NCBI GenBank assembly: GCA_009809945.1
Contig: WTPW01000360.1
Location: 166,395-230,394, forward strand
DNA from: Gigaspora margarita
Lineage: Eukaryota > Glomeromycota > Glomeromycetes > Diversisporales > Gigasporaceae
Direction of reading: 5' to 3'
Length of the DNA stretch: 64,000 nt
Part shown: positions 20,250-31,969 of the stretch, piece by piece
How the letters are laid out: each line of letters starts with the position of its first letter
Numbering within the stretch: the stretch's first letter is position 1
The notes under the pieces: model-generated
What the model saw: only the letters and a program-made list of their open reading frames with translations
What the model was told of the DNA's origin: nothing
Databases searched by the model: none
Made by a program: the position numbers and the translations under genes

Positions 20250-20519
20250 GGACATTTTTCAACTTTCACATGTACATATAAGTCCTCGCTACGCTTCGGA
20301 CAATAATATGTAAACTATAACTAGGAACTGGAAACCAGTGTAAGTCCGGAGCACAAGAAAAAGGGGTTGAGTTAAAATTTTATCATATGATCATGATGAC
20401 CAATCATCATCACGGAACCGGACGGACAGAATTCTCACGTGAAATCTTTGTATCACCGACTGTAGTAAAAACAGATAGTCCTTCGCTACGCTCCGGACAA
20501 TTAAGAAATGTTCTTAAAT
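20250..20519. other. Spacer with two CGCTACGCTYCGGACAA copies
   Basis: CTCGCTACGCTTCGGACAAT (about 20285) and TTCGCTACGCTCCGGACAAT (about 20482) are direct copies about 197 bp apart, probably ends of one more worn element. Confidence 0.45.
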
Positions 20520-22470
20520 TATATGTTTAAAAATGGTATGACTCTAAATACTCACATTTTAATTATATATGGACTATTTAGAATTATGTTATTTCTAATT
20601 CATAAAATTTATGACTAAATGATCACTTACTGATAATATATAAATGATTTAAAGCTAAATATTTGTTTTTTTTTTAAAAAAAAATAAGATTTATGATAAA
20701 ATACTCACTAATTACGAGTGAATATAATTTAGAATTATGTTATTGACTTTTTGAAACAATGAGATTTAATTTTAAAAAATCAAATGCTCACGTTCTATTA
20801 TAAGTAATACACAAAATGTGATTTAAAGTTATTTATTTTTGAATCGATGATTTGATAGATACTCAAATACTCACGGTCTAATTAGATAAGAATAATAATT
20901 TAGAGTTCTGAAGTTGTTCGTTTTAAATCAACTTATTTAAAGTTGTATTGTTTTTTAAACCAAATTCTGATTTTAAAATTATGACTTAAATACCCACGTT
21001 CTAATATGATATACGATTTGTAATTTAGAGCTTTTTTTTTTTTTTGTTTGGAATTAACAAGATTCTAAATTAAAAATAAACACTCACTTCCCTAATTATA
21101 AGTTGATTGTAATTTAGAAATATATAATTTCTATACTAACATACTAACAAACTTTCTTATTCTACTCTCTAAATGATTATATAAAACATGGTTTCATTAT
21201 ATTAGCCTGATTTAAAATGAATGAAACATCTAATTTTGTATTAACATAGTTATGACCCTAAATACTCACCTACTAATGACATTTTAAGTGTAATTTAGAG
21301 TCATTTGTTTCTAGAATCTCTGATTTTTAAAAATAGTTATAACTTAATACACATCTAAGAACTAATTGACTTTAAATATTCACGTTCTAAGATACATAAG
21401 TGAATTGTAATTTAAAATTGTTATTTATTTCTAAATTAACGAGTTAATTGATTTTAAAACATTTAAGACTATAAATACTCACAATCCGATTCTATGTGAA
21501 ATGAATTACAATTTTAAAGTTGTGAGATTCGTTCTTAAGTTAACAAAATGTGATTTTAAAAAATGATCATAGCTCTGAAACTTACAGACTGGTACATAAG
21601 TGTGAATTATAACTAATTAATTTTGGATTCGCAAGATTTCCACTTTAAAAAAATCCTAGTACTCAATGCATAGTGAATTATAATTTAGAACGGTTTATTT
21701 CCGATTTTAATTATTTATGTCCCAAACATTTACTTGCTAATAATATATGAATTGTCGTTTATAACTAAACTATTTACGTTAAGCAAACAAGATTTGATTT
21801 AACAGTTTTAAATATACTCATAAACTAACAATAACGGTATAAATTATAATCTAGGCGTGTTTTATTTAAATTAACAAGGTTTCGGATATTAAAAATGTTA
21901 TAATTCTAAAACTTACTTTCTAATTATATGTGAATTGTAATTTAGGATTATATTACAGTATTAGTTGAGTTATAAGATTGGTGATTTTGAAAACAGTTAT
22001 AATCCAAATACTTACTCTCTGATAATATGTGAATTGTATTTAGTGTTGTTGTTATTAATTATGAAATTTCTTTAAAATGATTATAATTCTAAATATTCAC
22101 TCCCTAATAACGTGTATTAGCGAATCTTTTTTTTAGAAAGATGGGCATAGCCCAAATAGTTACTCATTTAAATACAATTATGATTTAGTATAATTGTTTT
22201 TTTTTTTAATTTTTATTTTTATTTACAAAAAGTTTTTAAAATGGCTATTACTTACCGACTATTATAGAATGTGAATTGTAATGTAAATAATTGAATCTTT
22301 AAGCTAACGTGGGTTCTTATTTCAAAATGCTCAACTCTTAATACTCACCGACTGCAATTTAAGGTTATATTGATTTTAATTTATTTAAATATGGTTCTGA
22401 TTTAAAAACTTTTATAACTCTAAATCCTCACGAACTAATAACATATATTACGAGTATATAAATTATAATG
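20520..22470. repeat. Degenerate array of ~21 hairpin units, ~90 bp each
   Basis: Each unit follows the plan CTAAATACTCAC, 8-12 variable bases, TAATATGTGAATTGTAATTTAG, a T/A tract, AACAAG, then GATTTTAAAAATG. CTAAAT pairs with ATTTAG and TCAC with GTGA, so each unit can fold. Copies begin near 20541, 20604, 20694, 20781, 20868, 20985, 21085, 21259, 21400, 21470, 21570, 21805, 21903, 22000, 22088, 22335 and 22418, with less clear ones between. No shared reading frame and no exact copies; the paired positions look better conserved than the spacers. Confidence 0.75.
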
Positions 22471-22543
22471 TTCATTAGTAAATGATTAATAATCCTTTTG
22501 AGACATTGCACGTTCTACTCACGCTTCACTGATTAGTTCTAGT

Positions 22544-22787
22544 GATGCTTGACGAAATTGATTTTATTAGTAGACGAAATTAAACCTGACAAAATGACGA
22601 AACTCTTGACGAAATTATTTTGATCTATAATTATTAGTGACGAAATTAATTTTGAATTGGAATATTATTCTAAGGAGTATGCTGTCTAAGTTTATAGAAA
22701 AATTTCTTGGTGTTTATATGAAATTTTTGGCACAATCGCAAAATGACGAAACTATTCGTCAATTCAAAAATAATTTCGTCAAGCATC
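22544..22787. mobile_element. MITE with GATGCTTGACGAAATT ends
   Basis: GATGCTTGACGAAATT at the left pairs with AATTTCGTCAAGCATC at the right. GACGAAA recurs at least five more times inside, as subterminal motifs often do. It truncates the 3' end of the SPRY/TPR pseudogene, whose last readable codons (RELII) end at its border. Confidence 0.75.
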
Positions 22788-24417
22788 TATAATTAATTCA
22801 CGGGTATTGCAGCCCATTCATCATTTGAATTAATTTCTAATAATTTTTTATGTCTACGAGAAATTCTTCATATTTATTCAACATGTAAGTTTCTCCTCGA
22901 TATCTTAATGCAATTGCATTTTTTTAGTTTAATATCTAGTAATTGATTTAGGTTAGCAAGTGCTTCTTCATATTTGCCTATAATGAAATAAGCTTTCCTC
23001 GATAGATTAATTCATGCGTGATAATTGTTAATAACTGTCTTGGCTCGCTATTATATAACTCTATAGAGCATTAAGCCTTTTCATTGCTATTCATAAAAGA
23101 AAATTTTTTTGAGCAATTCTAATTATGCAAGAAAATAATTTATTATATGCCAAATATATTTAAAAATAAGAGAACTTTTTATGGCCAAGATTGACTTCCA
23201 GTGATCCATTTTGAGATATTCCAACACAAAGATAAAGGATATCTTCTAAATTGTCAGGTATATGACATGCAATTCCTTGAAATATATTATAAATATGAAA
23301 TTTATAATCTCTTGGAAATTACTAAACATTAATTCTTAAAATTGTATTACCTAAATTTACTCCGTTTTAGTATAAAATATCACCTTAATTCTAAAATTTA
23401 TATAGCATTCAATAGTATCACCGCAATGTATGATGGCCACTTCCAGAATTAAAAGAAAATCCATTATCACTATGGTAAACCCATGATTTTTTTTCATTCC
23501 TAAATGCATTTATGAAAAAGGTGTTAAACTCATAACCATCGTAAAACATAATCGCCGTTACCTGGCATTGGTATGATATTTTTGTATTTGAATCTTCTAT
23601 TTTTGCATTTACCGTATTTTCGCTCATGAGCGTTATTTATAGGACTAGAAATACCAGTCTAAAAAATTTCGCTCATTATGTGGTCCCATTAAAAAAAATT
23701 TCGCTAGAAAAAAACCATTTCGCTATTAGGTTAGGGTTAGGGTGTTGCTAATAGGTTGGGGTTAGAAGGTATTTTATACCAAAATTTTGCAAGGAAAACT
23801 TTTAATTAGTACGCAGAAGGCAGTTTCATAAGCGAAATTTCGTGTTANGAGCGATTATTCATTTATTTTTGTTTCTTGAACTTTTTCACGTTACACCTGA
23901 TCTCGAAATCTGATTGGCTAGCGAAATTTTTTAGACTGGTATTTTAAATACTGTTAGCGTTATTTCGAATCTTGGCCCGAATTAAGCTTAATTCGGGCCA
24001 AAAATTGTAATTTCACCCCTGCGCGTTATTACGCGAAAATACGGGTAGATCAATTGATTTGCACAAAATCCAACGCCAATTATTCTTTAAAGGTTATAAG
24101 CAAAATGTAAAAACAGTAATTTAATTATATAATAGAAATGATTAATGTTTTACCTATTTTTCCTTTATTTAGAATGTTGACTATAGCCCATACTTCAGAG
24201 GAATCGGATTATTCGATTGAATTGTGGCACTAACTTCATAATCGTCTGGCCCTTTTGTTTTGAAAATTTTACAATAAATTATTCAATAAGTTGAAAAATA
24301 ATTTTAGAATAAATTAAATTTTACCTATATATTCTACTTTAAGCCTATTTGGATCCACACTAAAAAATTTTGATTATCATCAATATCCCATACCGTTGGT
24401 AATTCCATTTCTTCCAT
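22788..24417 (-). pseudogene. Decayed SPRY-domain plus TPR protein gene
   Basis: Read on the minus strand from ATG at 24417. First exon: MEEMELPTVWDIDDNQNF, then after a frameshift SVDPNRLKVEYIG. Second exon: GPDDYEVSATIQSNNPIP, then after a small deletion VNILNKGKIG. Then IIGVGFCA, KSWVYHSDNGFSFNSGSG, and after a frameshift GDTIECYINFRIKVIFYTK and VNLG. After an apparent intron: LYLCVGISQNGSLEVNLG. This is the order of a SPRY (B30.2-like) domain, a protein-binding beta-sandwich. The 3' part (about 22800-23030) encodes TPR-like helices: YFIIGKYEEALANLNQLLDI and YMLNKYEEFL. At least four frameshifts or stops, plus a MITE at 23639-23955, make it non-functional. SPRY-TPR proteins are expanded in Glomeromycotina. 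Family assignment is from the motif pattern only. Confidence 0.7.
23639..23955. mobile_element. MITE inside the SPRY/TPR pseudogene
   Basis: Inverted ends share AAATACCAGTCTAAAAAATT...CGCT (25 bp). The 10-bp direct repeat AGCGTTATTT flanks the element (23629-23638 and 23956-23965). The body starts with TTAGGTTAGGGTTAGGG and is the same core as at 17258-17465. It interrupts the SPRY domain, so it is later than the gene. One N at 23848. Confidence 0.8.
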
Positions 24418-24846
24418 TAGATTAAACATTTTTTTAGAAAACTTGTAAATTAATAAAAAACTCTGGATAGGTTATGTAGTAACACGTAACAAATAACTTA
24501 GGTATATTAATTTTAGGATAATGTTATTTGTAACAGCCTGTTACCAATGTTGGAAATCTGTTTTGAAATTTATGTTCTCATGAGAACATATTTATTTAAT
24601 TTAATGTTCTCAAAATTTTTTTTATGTTCTCAAATAGAAAAAAAATTTTATCTCTCTCTTCCACTTTTTCTTTTTCACATACACTTTTTCACTCACTTTT
24701 TCATTCTTACTTTCTCTTTCTCTCTCTTATTTTCTTACTTTCATTCTTCTTTCACATTTATACTTTCTTACTTTCATTCTTCTTTCACATTTATACTTTT
24801 TTAATTTTTATTTTTAATTAATATATTTAAAAAAATATTAATAATA

Positions 24847-25315
24847 AGGCCACACAAACTTATACTATTGGTTTTCATATCCCAGCCGGGTCAGTGAGGT
24901 GGGGTTTTGAAATTTTAATTTTTTATTATATTAGCCAATAGAAATTCTCTATTTATAATTATGCAAACAGAGTGAATTTTTAATATAGTAAAGATTATCA
25001 ATCAATTACATATATAAATAATGATAGCAAATATAAAACTTTAACTTTTACTAAAATGTGCCTATGGTGTTATTGATCAGTGCAATATGTTCTAAGGAAA
25101 CAAAGTTTGCCTGTATAACAGTATAAAGAATAAAGTTTCAATTTTTTAATGTATGAAATTTTTTATCAGGTATCCGGGTTGTAAGACAATAAAATTTTTA
25201 AATAAAATTTTTTTTATTAAAAAATTTTTTTTAAAAAAAACTTAAAATCCGGGTCGCCAGGTCACGAAAGGTTACTTGGAGATATGAAAACCAATAGTAT
25301 AAGTTTGTATGGCCT
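24847..25315. mobile_element. Nested MITE with AGGCCACACAAAC ends
   Basis: AGGCCACACAAACTTATACT and its inverted copy ending at 25315 share about 36 bp through ATTGGTTTTCATATC. Near the inner ends G+C-rich tags (CAGCCGGGTCAGTGAGGTGG and CGGGTCGCCAGGTCACGAAA) also pair loosely. No clear TSD. Confidence 0.75.
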
Positions 25316-25653
25316 AAAATAAAAAATATATATAATTTATTTACTAAAGTAAATAGAAAAAGCTTAGTAATTCATAAAAATAAACCTATAAATATATATA
25401 TATATTTTAAAAAAATACAATTTAATATTTGAGACTTTTTATATAATATTGAAAATGATATTAGTTTAATGAAAGTTGTATTTTGAATAAGCCACTAACA
25501 TTTCTTAATATTTAAATAAATAAGTAATTATAGTAAATATAATAGGTTATTCTTATTTATTATGATTAATTTAGTGAATTTATAGATTTAAAAAATTTTT
25601 TACTATTAAATTTTAAAAGCAGTACTCAAGTTTAAAATCAAAATAATTAAAGT

Positions 25654-25707
25654 TTGTTAAGTAATTTTTTTGTAAAAATTTACATTATTATCATAGTGAG
25701 TTTAGCC
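25654..25707. other. Insertion site of the AGGACCCC element
   Basis: A+T-rich sequence ending in the left copy of the 8-bp TSD GTTTAGCC (25700-25707). No gene. Confidence 0.5.
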
Positions 25708-26178
25708 AGGACCCCAAAATATCTACAAAAGGGTAAGGTTTTACGAAAATTACTAAATATAAAAAGATCTGCAAGAAAAAAGTCAAAAATAAGCAAACTA
25801 ATTACTATAAAAAGGGGACCGTTAAAGCCAGGTGCCTTTATATGTTTTTTATTATTTAATTAAAATTAGGGTAAGGGTTAGTTAGAGGTTAGGGTTAGAG
25901 ATGTCTTATAGGTAAAATTGCCTTCCCGACATTTTTTATTAATACTCCAAGACAGGTTTAGATAATTGCTTCTTGTATTTTTGGTAGTTTTCACTTTTTT
26001 TCTTTGTTTTTGTCTCATCGGGCTGATCCGTGATAATCAAAATTTTACAATTTGATTGGTTATCAGTCATGTGATGGCACCTGGCTTTAACAGATCCCTA
26101 TAAAAAAATGATCTGCACAAAAAAGACCAAAAATAAGCAAACTAAAACCCTACCTCTCTCTATATATTTTGGGGTCCT
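25708..26178. mobile_element. AGGACCCC-family MITE with a second MITE inside
   Basis: It begins AGGACCCCAAAATATCTA and ends TATATATTTTGGGGTCCT. TSD GTTTAGCC occurs at 25700-25707 and 26179-26186. Internal marks AAAAATAAGCAAACTA near both ends tie it to the outer element at 46393-51140. Confidence 0.9.
25814..26098. mobile_element. MITE nested in the AGGACCCC element
   Basis: GGGGACCGTTAAAGCCAGGT and the inverted CACCTGGCTTTAACAGATCC end are flanked by TATAAAAA (25806-25813 and 26099-26106). The body carries GGGTAAGGGTTAG then TAAAATTGCCTTCCCGACAT, i.e. the telomere-motif core. Confidence 0.85.
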
Positions 26179-26243
26179 GTTTAGCCCTCTGAAAATTTAT
26201 ATTAGATATTGATATCATTGGCATTCAAGTAATTCTATATATT

Positions 26244-27294
26244 CAGTCATCCTTCTATATAATCATGCATTTTGTTATGCACTTATTTGATAATTATATA
26301 AAGGTGTGCTTATAATGAATTATCTCTATATAATTACCTTATGTAAATAATAAATAAGCATGAATATAAGGAGTAAAATATAAATAAAATTTTTTAAAAA
26401 AAAGATTAAAAAATTTTTATATTCAAATGCAAATAATTGTTATATATAAAAGTCTAAATATTATTAAGTGAATCAACTTTTATATAATAAAAAAGTTTTT
26501 TGGAAGGACAAAATACACTTATTGTAAATTTTATATAAATTGGAAAATTTTATTAATTCATTTCTTCATTTTACTTTTCTACAAAAAAAATTAAAAAATT
26601 TTTTTCTCAGAAAAGTAAAATAAAGAAATGTATTAATAAAAAGGTTACCAATTTACATAAAAATTTTACAGTAAGTGTATTTTGTCCTTCCAAAAAAACT
26701 TTTTTATTACATAAAAGTTGATTTATTTAGTCAAATTTAGACTTTTTATACATGACAACTATTTGCATTTATATATAAAAATTTAAAAAATTTTTTTGAA
26801 AAATGTTTATATACGAATGTAAGTAGTTGTCACATATTAAAATCTAAGTCTAATTTATGAATTAACTTTTTGTAATAAGAAAAGTTGTTTGGGAGAACAA
26901 AATAAACTTACTGTAAAATTTTTATATAAATTGGAAAACTTTTTATTAATACATTTCTTTATTTTACATTTCTGGAAAAAAATATTTTTTTACAGAAGTG
27001 TAAAATGATGAAATGAATTAATAAAATTTTTCTGATTTATATAAAAATTTAAAGTAAGTATATTTGGTTCTTCTAAACAACTTTCATATTACATAAATAA
27101 TATTTAGGCTTTTATATCTATATTCATGATTATAAAGAGGTATTTTAATTATTAAATTTATTTAAAATTTTCAAAAAAGTAATAGTGATTATAAAGCAAT
27201 TGTGACCATATAGAGGAATTTTAAATATAAAAAATTGGTAATACATTATATAGAATGTGTGATTATAGGAGGTTATTATATAAATGGATGACTG
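26244..27294. mobile_element. TA-type element with internal hairpins
   Basis: CAGTCATCCTTCTATATAAT at the left pairs inverted with ATATAAATGGATGACTG at the right, and TATA follows the right end. Two internal inverted repeats (about 26475-26730 and 26880-27110) share TTGGAAGGACAAAATACACT-like tips, so a fold-back unit seems duplicated inside. Same end type as 9200 and 60730. Confidence 0.7.
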
Positions 27295-27805
27295 TATATC
27301 AAAGTTTATATAATAAAATAGTTATATAGCTATATTATACCAAAACTGAAAGTAGATAAACCAATAAGTTATATTATTCAAAATTTTTTTTGTAATTCAA
27401 AAACAACTAATTTGTTCTCTATTTCAACTAATTAACAATTAAATATTTATGAATTTAATTATTTAAACCACTAGATTAATAAAAATAATTTTTTATTACT
27501 TTATATATTTACATAGAGAATATAATTTTCAAATTTAATGTTCTCAAAAAAAATTTAATAGAGAATATCTTAACTTTTGTAAATGTTCTCAAATTAAAAG
27601 TGATGTTCTCATGAGAACATGAGAACATAAGATTTCCAACACTGCCTGTTACATGCTTATTTGTAACAGCCTTTATTTCTAACTCAAAATTTTACTAAGA
27701 CAACATCTATTGCACGTCTAACAAAAAATGATCCTATTGCAATTTTGTATTAATTTTAATTCTAATACTAACCTAATCCTATTTTAATATTAATGTGGCC
27801 TTATG

Positions 27806-27871
27806 GGCTGTTACAAATAAGCATGTAATAGGCTGTTACAAATAAGCATGTAACAGGCTGTTACAAATAAG
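27806..27871. repeat. 25-bp tandem repeat, 2.6 copies
   Basis: GGCTGTTACAAATAAGCATG recurs at 27806, 27831 and 27856, with one difference between full units. Confidence 0.9.
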
Positions 27872-29383
27872 TTTTTTCTTAATTTTATTCTACAATTCAT
27901 TGTAATTGTTATCATTACGCATTGTCAAAAGTCGATGAATTCATCAAAAGAACCCTACAAGTGAATTCAAAATTTATTATATAAGACTGCGCAAAGTTGA
28001 TATTTCATCTTGCATAATCTATTTTTTCAAATTTTTTTTTTAAAAAAATTTTACAGCTATTTATAATTCCTGGAACACCTAATAAAAATTGGCCGAATGA
28101 TTTTTCAGCCGATTCAATTAAGTTTGTAATTACTGTATAAAAAAAAAACAGGACAGGGTAACCCCCAAAAAGAGTAAAGCTCACGTGTTTAGGTTACTTT
28201 TTTAATGCAGGTCTATTTTTTTAATTAGGTTAGATAACTTTCTCGTGATTGGTTAATCATATGAAATTAAATGGCCCATCATGATTGGCTATCTGTGCAA
28301 TATATAACAATCAACCAATCAAAATTACTATACTTTATTGCTTCTCGCTTTAAAAAAATAATAATATTTAAAAATCTATAGTTTATTATGCCTAAAATTC
28401 GTTATAACAAGACTCATTGTTTCTATAGTTATAATATATGTAGAATTTTTACCTTCTAAGTGAGGTACGTACCTCTAGGCATGGGATTATTTGAAGTTAT
28501 TTTGCATAGTAACTGTTGGTGCTTTTCGAAGATAGAGGCAGGTTTAATATTTATTTTATATTCTTAAAAAGTGCTTTAAACTATAAATTTAATTGTAAGT
28601 AATTAACCAATCAGAAGAAAGTTATTCTATAGGGTTAGATATTATTTAGGTTAGTGATTTGCATCAACGTAGCCAACTCTGACACGAATTTCATCTTGTT
28701 GTTTAAAAGTTATTTTTGTATGATAATGATAATGATTGTTTTACAGATCATTGTACGTAACAATAATGTCAGCATTAATTTTTCGTTCAAAGATTATGTT
28801 TTGTAATAATTTATAGAAAGTCTTAGCAAGAAATATAAAAAACTTTATATATAAATTAGGCTTTATAATAAACGAATATTAGCATGTTGTGCATCAGATT
28901 AAAAGCGGCCTAAATTAGAATTAGATTTAGGGTAAAAATCAAAAGAAAAGCTAGGCCAATTATTGTTGACCATTTAATGCTAGTCATCTAATAGTCATCT
29001 AATGCAAGTTTTAATCTGACAACATATATAAAGTTAGTTCGTAGCCATTCAGGTTGTCATAGAACCAATTTTACATCTAACTAGAGTTCCATCCCAGTGT
29101 TATCACATGGTTAAAAATTTTTACGCCAGAACTAACATGATGATCCCATGCACCAAACATATTTATTTTTACTTAAATTATATACTTATATTTAATTTTT
29201 ATTCCTTATTTATTTTTTAATTCTATTCTATATATTTATCTTTCTATATCTATATACGTTCTAAATTTCTATAATTAACCCTCTAGCTATTGTCATAGAT
29301 CGATATCTTTATTTAGTCACTAAACTTTTCTAGATAGTTAATTTTTGTTACTATAACTAGATATCAGCCACTTTATATGCTGA
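27872..29383. other. Intergenic region, nothing recognised
   Basis: A+T-rich with short runs. No coding frame, long inverted repeat or tandem repeat that can be supported. Confidence 0.45.
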
Positions 29384-29617
29384 TCAAGAAAAATCCCTTA
29401 CCAGGTACTGACTCATACACCAGAAGTACACCAGGCCTAGATGTAATACCAAATTAAACCATTTAGATTCTTTCAATTTTGCCTTATTGTCCTTTTCTTT
29501 ATCTCCTGATCTTAATACTTCTGTTCCTTGTAAAATAAGGAAGTCAGCCCAACAAAGTACCATTAATGATAAAGTGTTGATATCAATAATCATATGGCAT
29601 GATAATAAAATATTCAT
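29384..29617 (-). CDS. Possible exon of an unidentified protein
   Basis: A 77-residue minus-strand frame with balanced composition: INTLSLMVLCWADFLILQGT, then EVLRSGDKEKDNKAKLKESK, then ending in SQYLVRDFS. The frame stays open upstream to about 29692 apart from one stop (KEDKDILVGIAQGTKTS precedes). It looks more like real coding sequence than the A+T-rich frames nearby. The family is not recognised and no splice sites could be fixed. It may be a gene relic. Confidence 0.3.
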   Translation of the reverse strand: MNILLSCHMIIDINTLSLMVLCWADFLILQGTEVLRSGDKEKDNKAKLKESKWFNLVLHLGLVYFWCMSQYLVRDFS

Positions 29618-29969
29618 AATTGAAGTCTTTGTACCTTGTGCAATACCAACTAAGATATCTTTATCTTCTTTCTAAGTCATTTTCATAATGTAGAGTATGG
29701 ATTGAATAAGGAAATTCATATTCTTATTTGTTTTCCAAAAAGATGAAATAAAGCATTCAATTGTTTTAAAAAGAAGTATATTACAAAATGGGTATAATTT
29801 CAATAAAAAATTGTTTCAGAAAAGTTGAGAGAAAGTTTTATTGATGCCAAATAAATTAAAGCTTAGTAATATCAAAAGAAAAATGATCTGAAGAAATTCT
29901 AAGTAATCAAATGTACATAAACCTAATGTGTTCACTCTTCTTGTATTTTTAGGTTTTTTGGTCTTTAGT

Positions 29970-30415
29970 AGGACTCTGGACATCTTTCATATAGGTCATA
30001 ACTGGATTTTGGCCAATTTTGACCTAATTTGCTAAAAATGACAAAACTGTATTTGTTTAAATAACTCTTGATCCAATAATCAGAATTGACCAGTGTTGGC
30101 ACTTGGTATATATTCATATTTTTTAAAAATTTTGGACTATGTCCAAACCTATATGTCCATGTCCATAAATTACTAAGTCCATATTTGTCTATATTATTTT
30201 TAATATGTTCAAATATCCATATTGCCCAATACTAGAATTGACTGGACTTTTTTTTTTAGATGCGTCACACTGAGAGCTTCACTCTAAAAAAAAGTTCATT
30301 CAAATTAGATTACTGGATGCCAGATAATTGCCAGAAACTGTTTTTTTGCTTTCCAAAATTTGGGGTTTTGCTGAAATACATAATATATAACCTTTGTACC
30401 AGATGTTTGGGTCCT
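29970..30415 (+). mobile_element. AGGACCCC-family MITE (copy interrupted by another MITE)
   Basis: Starts AGGACTCTGGACATCTTTCA and ends GATGTTTGGGTCCT. TSD TCTTTAGT at 29962-29969 and 30416-30423 is perfect. Shares TTTTGGCCAATTTTGACCTA with the copies at 46023, 56909 and 40959. Longer than its relatives because of the insertion at 30091-30234. Confidence 0.92.
30091..30234. mobile_element. hAT-type MITE nested in the AGGACCCC MITE
   Basis: It runs from CAGTGTTGGCACTTGG to ATTGCCCAATACTA and is flanked by GAATTGAC at 30083-30090 and 30235-30242. Removing it and one TSD restores the sequence of the uninterrupted sister copies. Confidence 0.9.
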
Positions 30416-30423
30416 TCTTTAGT

Positions 30424-31044
30424 TGATCCCTTACTATAATAAAGATTATAGTATTGTTGTTTACTAAACTTTGTGTTTATATGCTTAGTACAGAGTTTGT
30501 CTCAGTTCTTGTCTTTTATTATTTTTCTTGTATTTCAAATCATTATATTTATAAACTTGACCCTATGTATTCCTTCTCTTGTTTACTATTGCTAACCTAA
30601 ATCTGGCCCCAATCTTATACTGATAGTAATATTGGGTTGTAATTTATACAAATACTGATTGGGTTTTTTTTATTCGATATTTTATATTATTTATACTTAG
30701 TAAACATAGTTCTTCTAAAAATAATGAAAGCTTTTCAATACATCTATATCTTTAAAAGTGCTCAAGAACTCAATTTATAGAAGATATGCTAATACTTAAG
30801 TGTTGGCAATTTTTGAAATAATAAGCCTTCAAATTTTTTTTACCTATTTTCCAGTGAAGATGCTTTGATTGTATTTTCTGTATTCAACTAGAGAAACAAT
30901 ATTCAATAATATTTATATTAGTTATCTAATCTTAAATTACATACTAGTTGACTCATGATAATCAAAATTTGAAGAATTTTAATAGTCCGAATTTTTGCAG
31001 TAAAACTTCAAGTAAATTGTACTAAATTTGGATAAATTTGATAT
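30424..31044. other. Intergenic stretch, nothing recognised
   Basis: A+T-rich, with no supported gene or repeat. Confidence 0.45.
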
Positions 31045-31052
31045 ATATATGT

Positions 31053-31338
31053 TAGGGTTCTGCAATTTGATTTGATCTTCAAATATTTGAATCAAATATT
31101 TGATCAAATTCAAATTCAAATTTGACGATATTTGATTTAATCAAATTCAAATCTGGCCAAATTTGATTTGATTTGACAAATATTTGATTTGATTTGAAAA
31201 TTACTATTAAAAATTCAAATTCAAATCAAATTCAAATCCAAATATTTGAATCAAATCAAATTCAAATCAGGGTCAATTTGATTTGATCAAATTCAAATTG
31301 AGCCATTATTTGATTTGATTTGAATTTGAGGAACCCTA
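31053..31338. mobile_element. hAT-type MITE built of AAATTTGATTTG repeats
   Basis: TAGGGTTCTGCAATTTGATT and the inverted GAATTTGAGGAACCCTA end are flanked by ATATATGT at 31045-31052 and 31339-31346. The whole body is made of AAATTTGATTTGAATTTG-like words in both orientations. A second copy is at 60049-60333. Confidence 0.92.
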
Positions 31339-31969
31339 ATATATGTACAGTATATCTAAAAAGAAATTGAGCTTGTGGTTGCCTAATTTTTAACTAAGTA
31401 GCAGGTAAAAATATGTTGCTTTCAATTATTATTGTAAGCAATAATCATAAAAGTTTAAGCCATATTTTTATTATAAGTTCTATAAATATATTTTAGATTA
31501 CATTAATTATTTCATTTTGATGAAATTATTAGTTTTGGATGTCTCAAAATCCAATTTTGTTATGAATTAAAAAATATGTACAAAAAAACTTATTTATTTT
31601 AATATTTTCTAGTATTAAAGTAGAGTTGGCTTTTGTGTTTATAAAGTAGTCATTTAAATAAAGCTTTAACTGTACTATAAATAGCTATAAAAATAATAAA
31701 TCTTTTATTATATTAGAAAATCTCATTTTCTATTTCGAACAGGTAATAGTCTTATTCAATAGGATTTAAAATGATATTAGCCTACCTTTATCATATTTAT
31801 ACAGAGTTTCTAACCTTAATTTTTATTATAATAACAATATCAATATTATACTGCAAATGTATAAATTTATTATTTATAGTATCTGGTATCTTTTTATTTA
31901 ATTTTAGTTTATAAATACTTATCATCTCTATCATCTTTATTATCAATGTTAATGCATGCCATGTAGTAA

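Larger units (their letters stand above)
24545..27644. mobile_element. hAT-like 3.1-kb composite element, perfect TSD
   Basis: Ends CAATGTTGGAAATCT and AGATTTCCAACACTG are inverted, and both are followed inward by ATGTTCTCATGAGAACAT. The flanks are CCTGTTAC at 24537-24544 and 27645-27652. A CARTGTTGG end with 8-bp TSD is hAT-like. No transposase is visible. The body consists of a CT-rich microsatellite (24640-24800), three nested elements, one of which holds another, and A+T-rich filler. Confidence 0.85.
24525..27871. mobile_element. Palindromic host repeat split by a 3.1-kb insertion
   Basis: TTATTTGTAACAGCCTGTTA (24525-24544) and the continuation CCTGTTACATGCTTATTTGT (27645 on) are the two halves of one arm. 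Its inverted partner is the 25-bp repeat at 27806-27871. Removing 24545-27644 rejoins the arm. Confidence 0.65.

Noticed and set aside
24547..24821. Phe/Ser/Leu-rich frames
   Set aside because: Encoded by a CT-rich microsatellite within the hAT-like composite.
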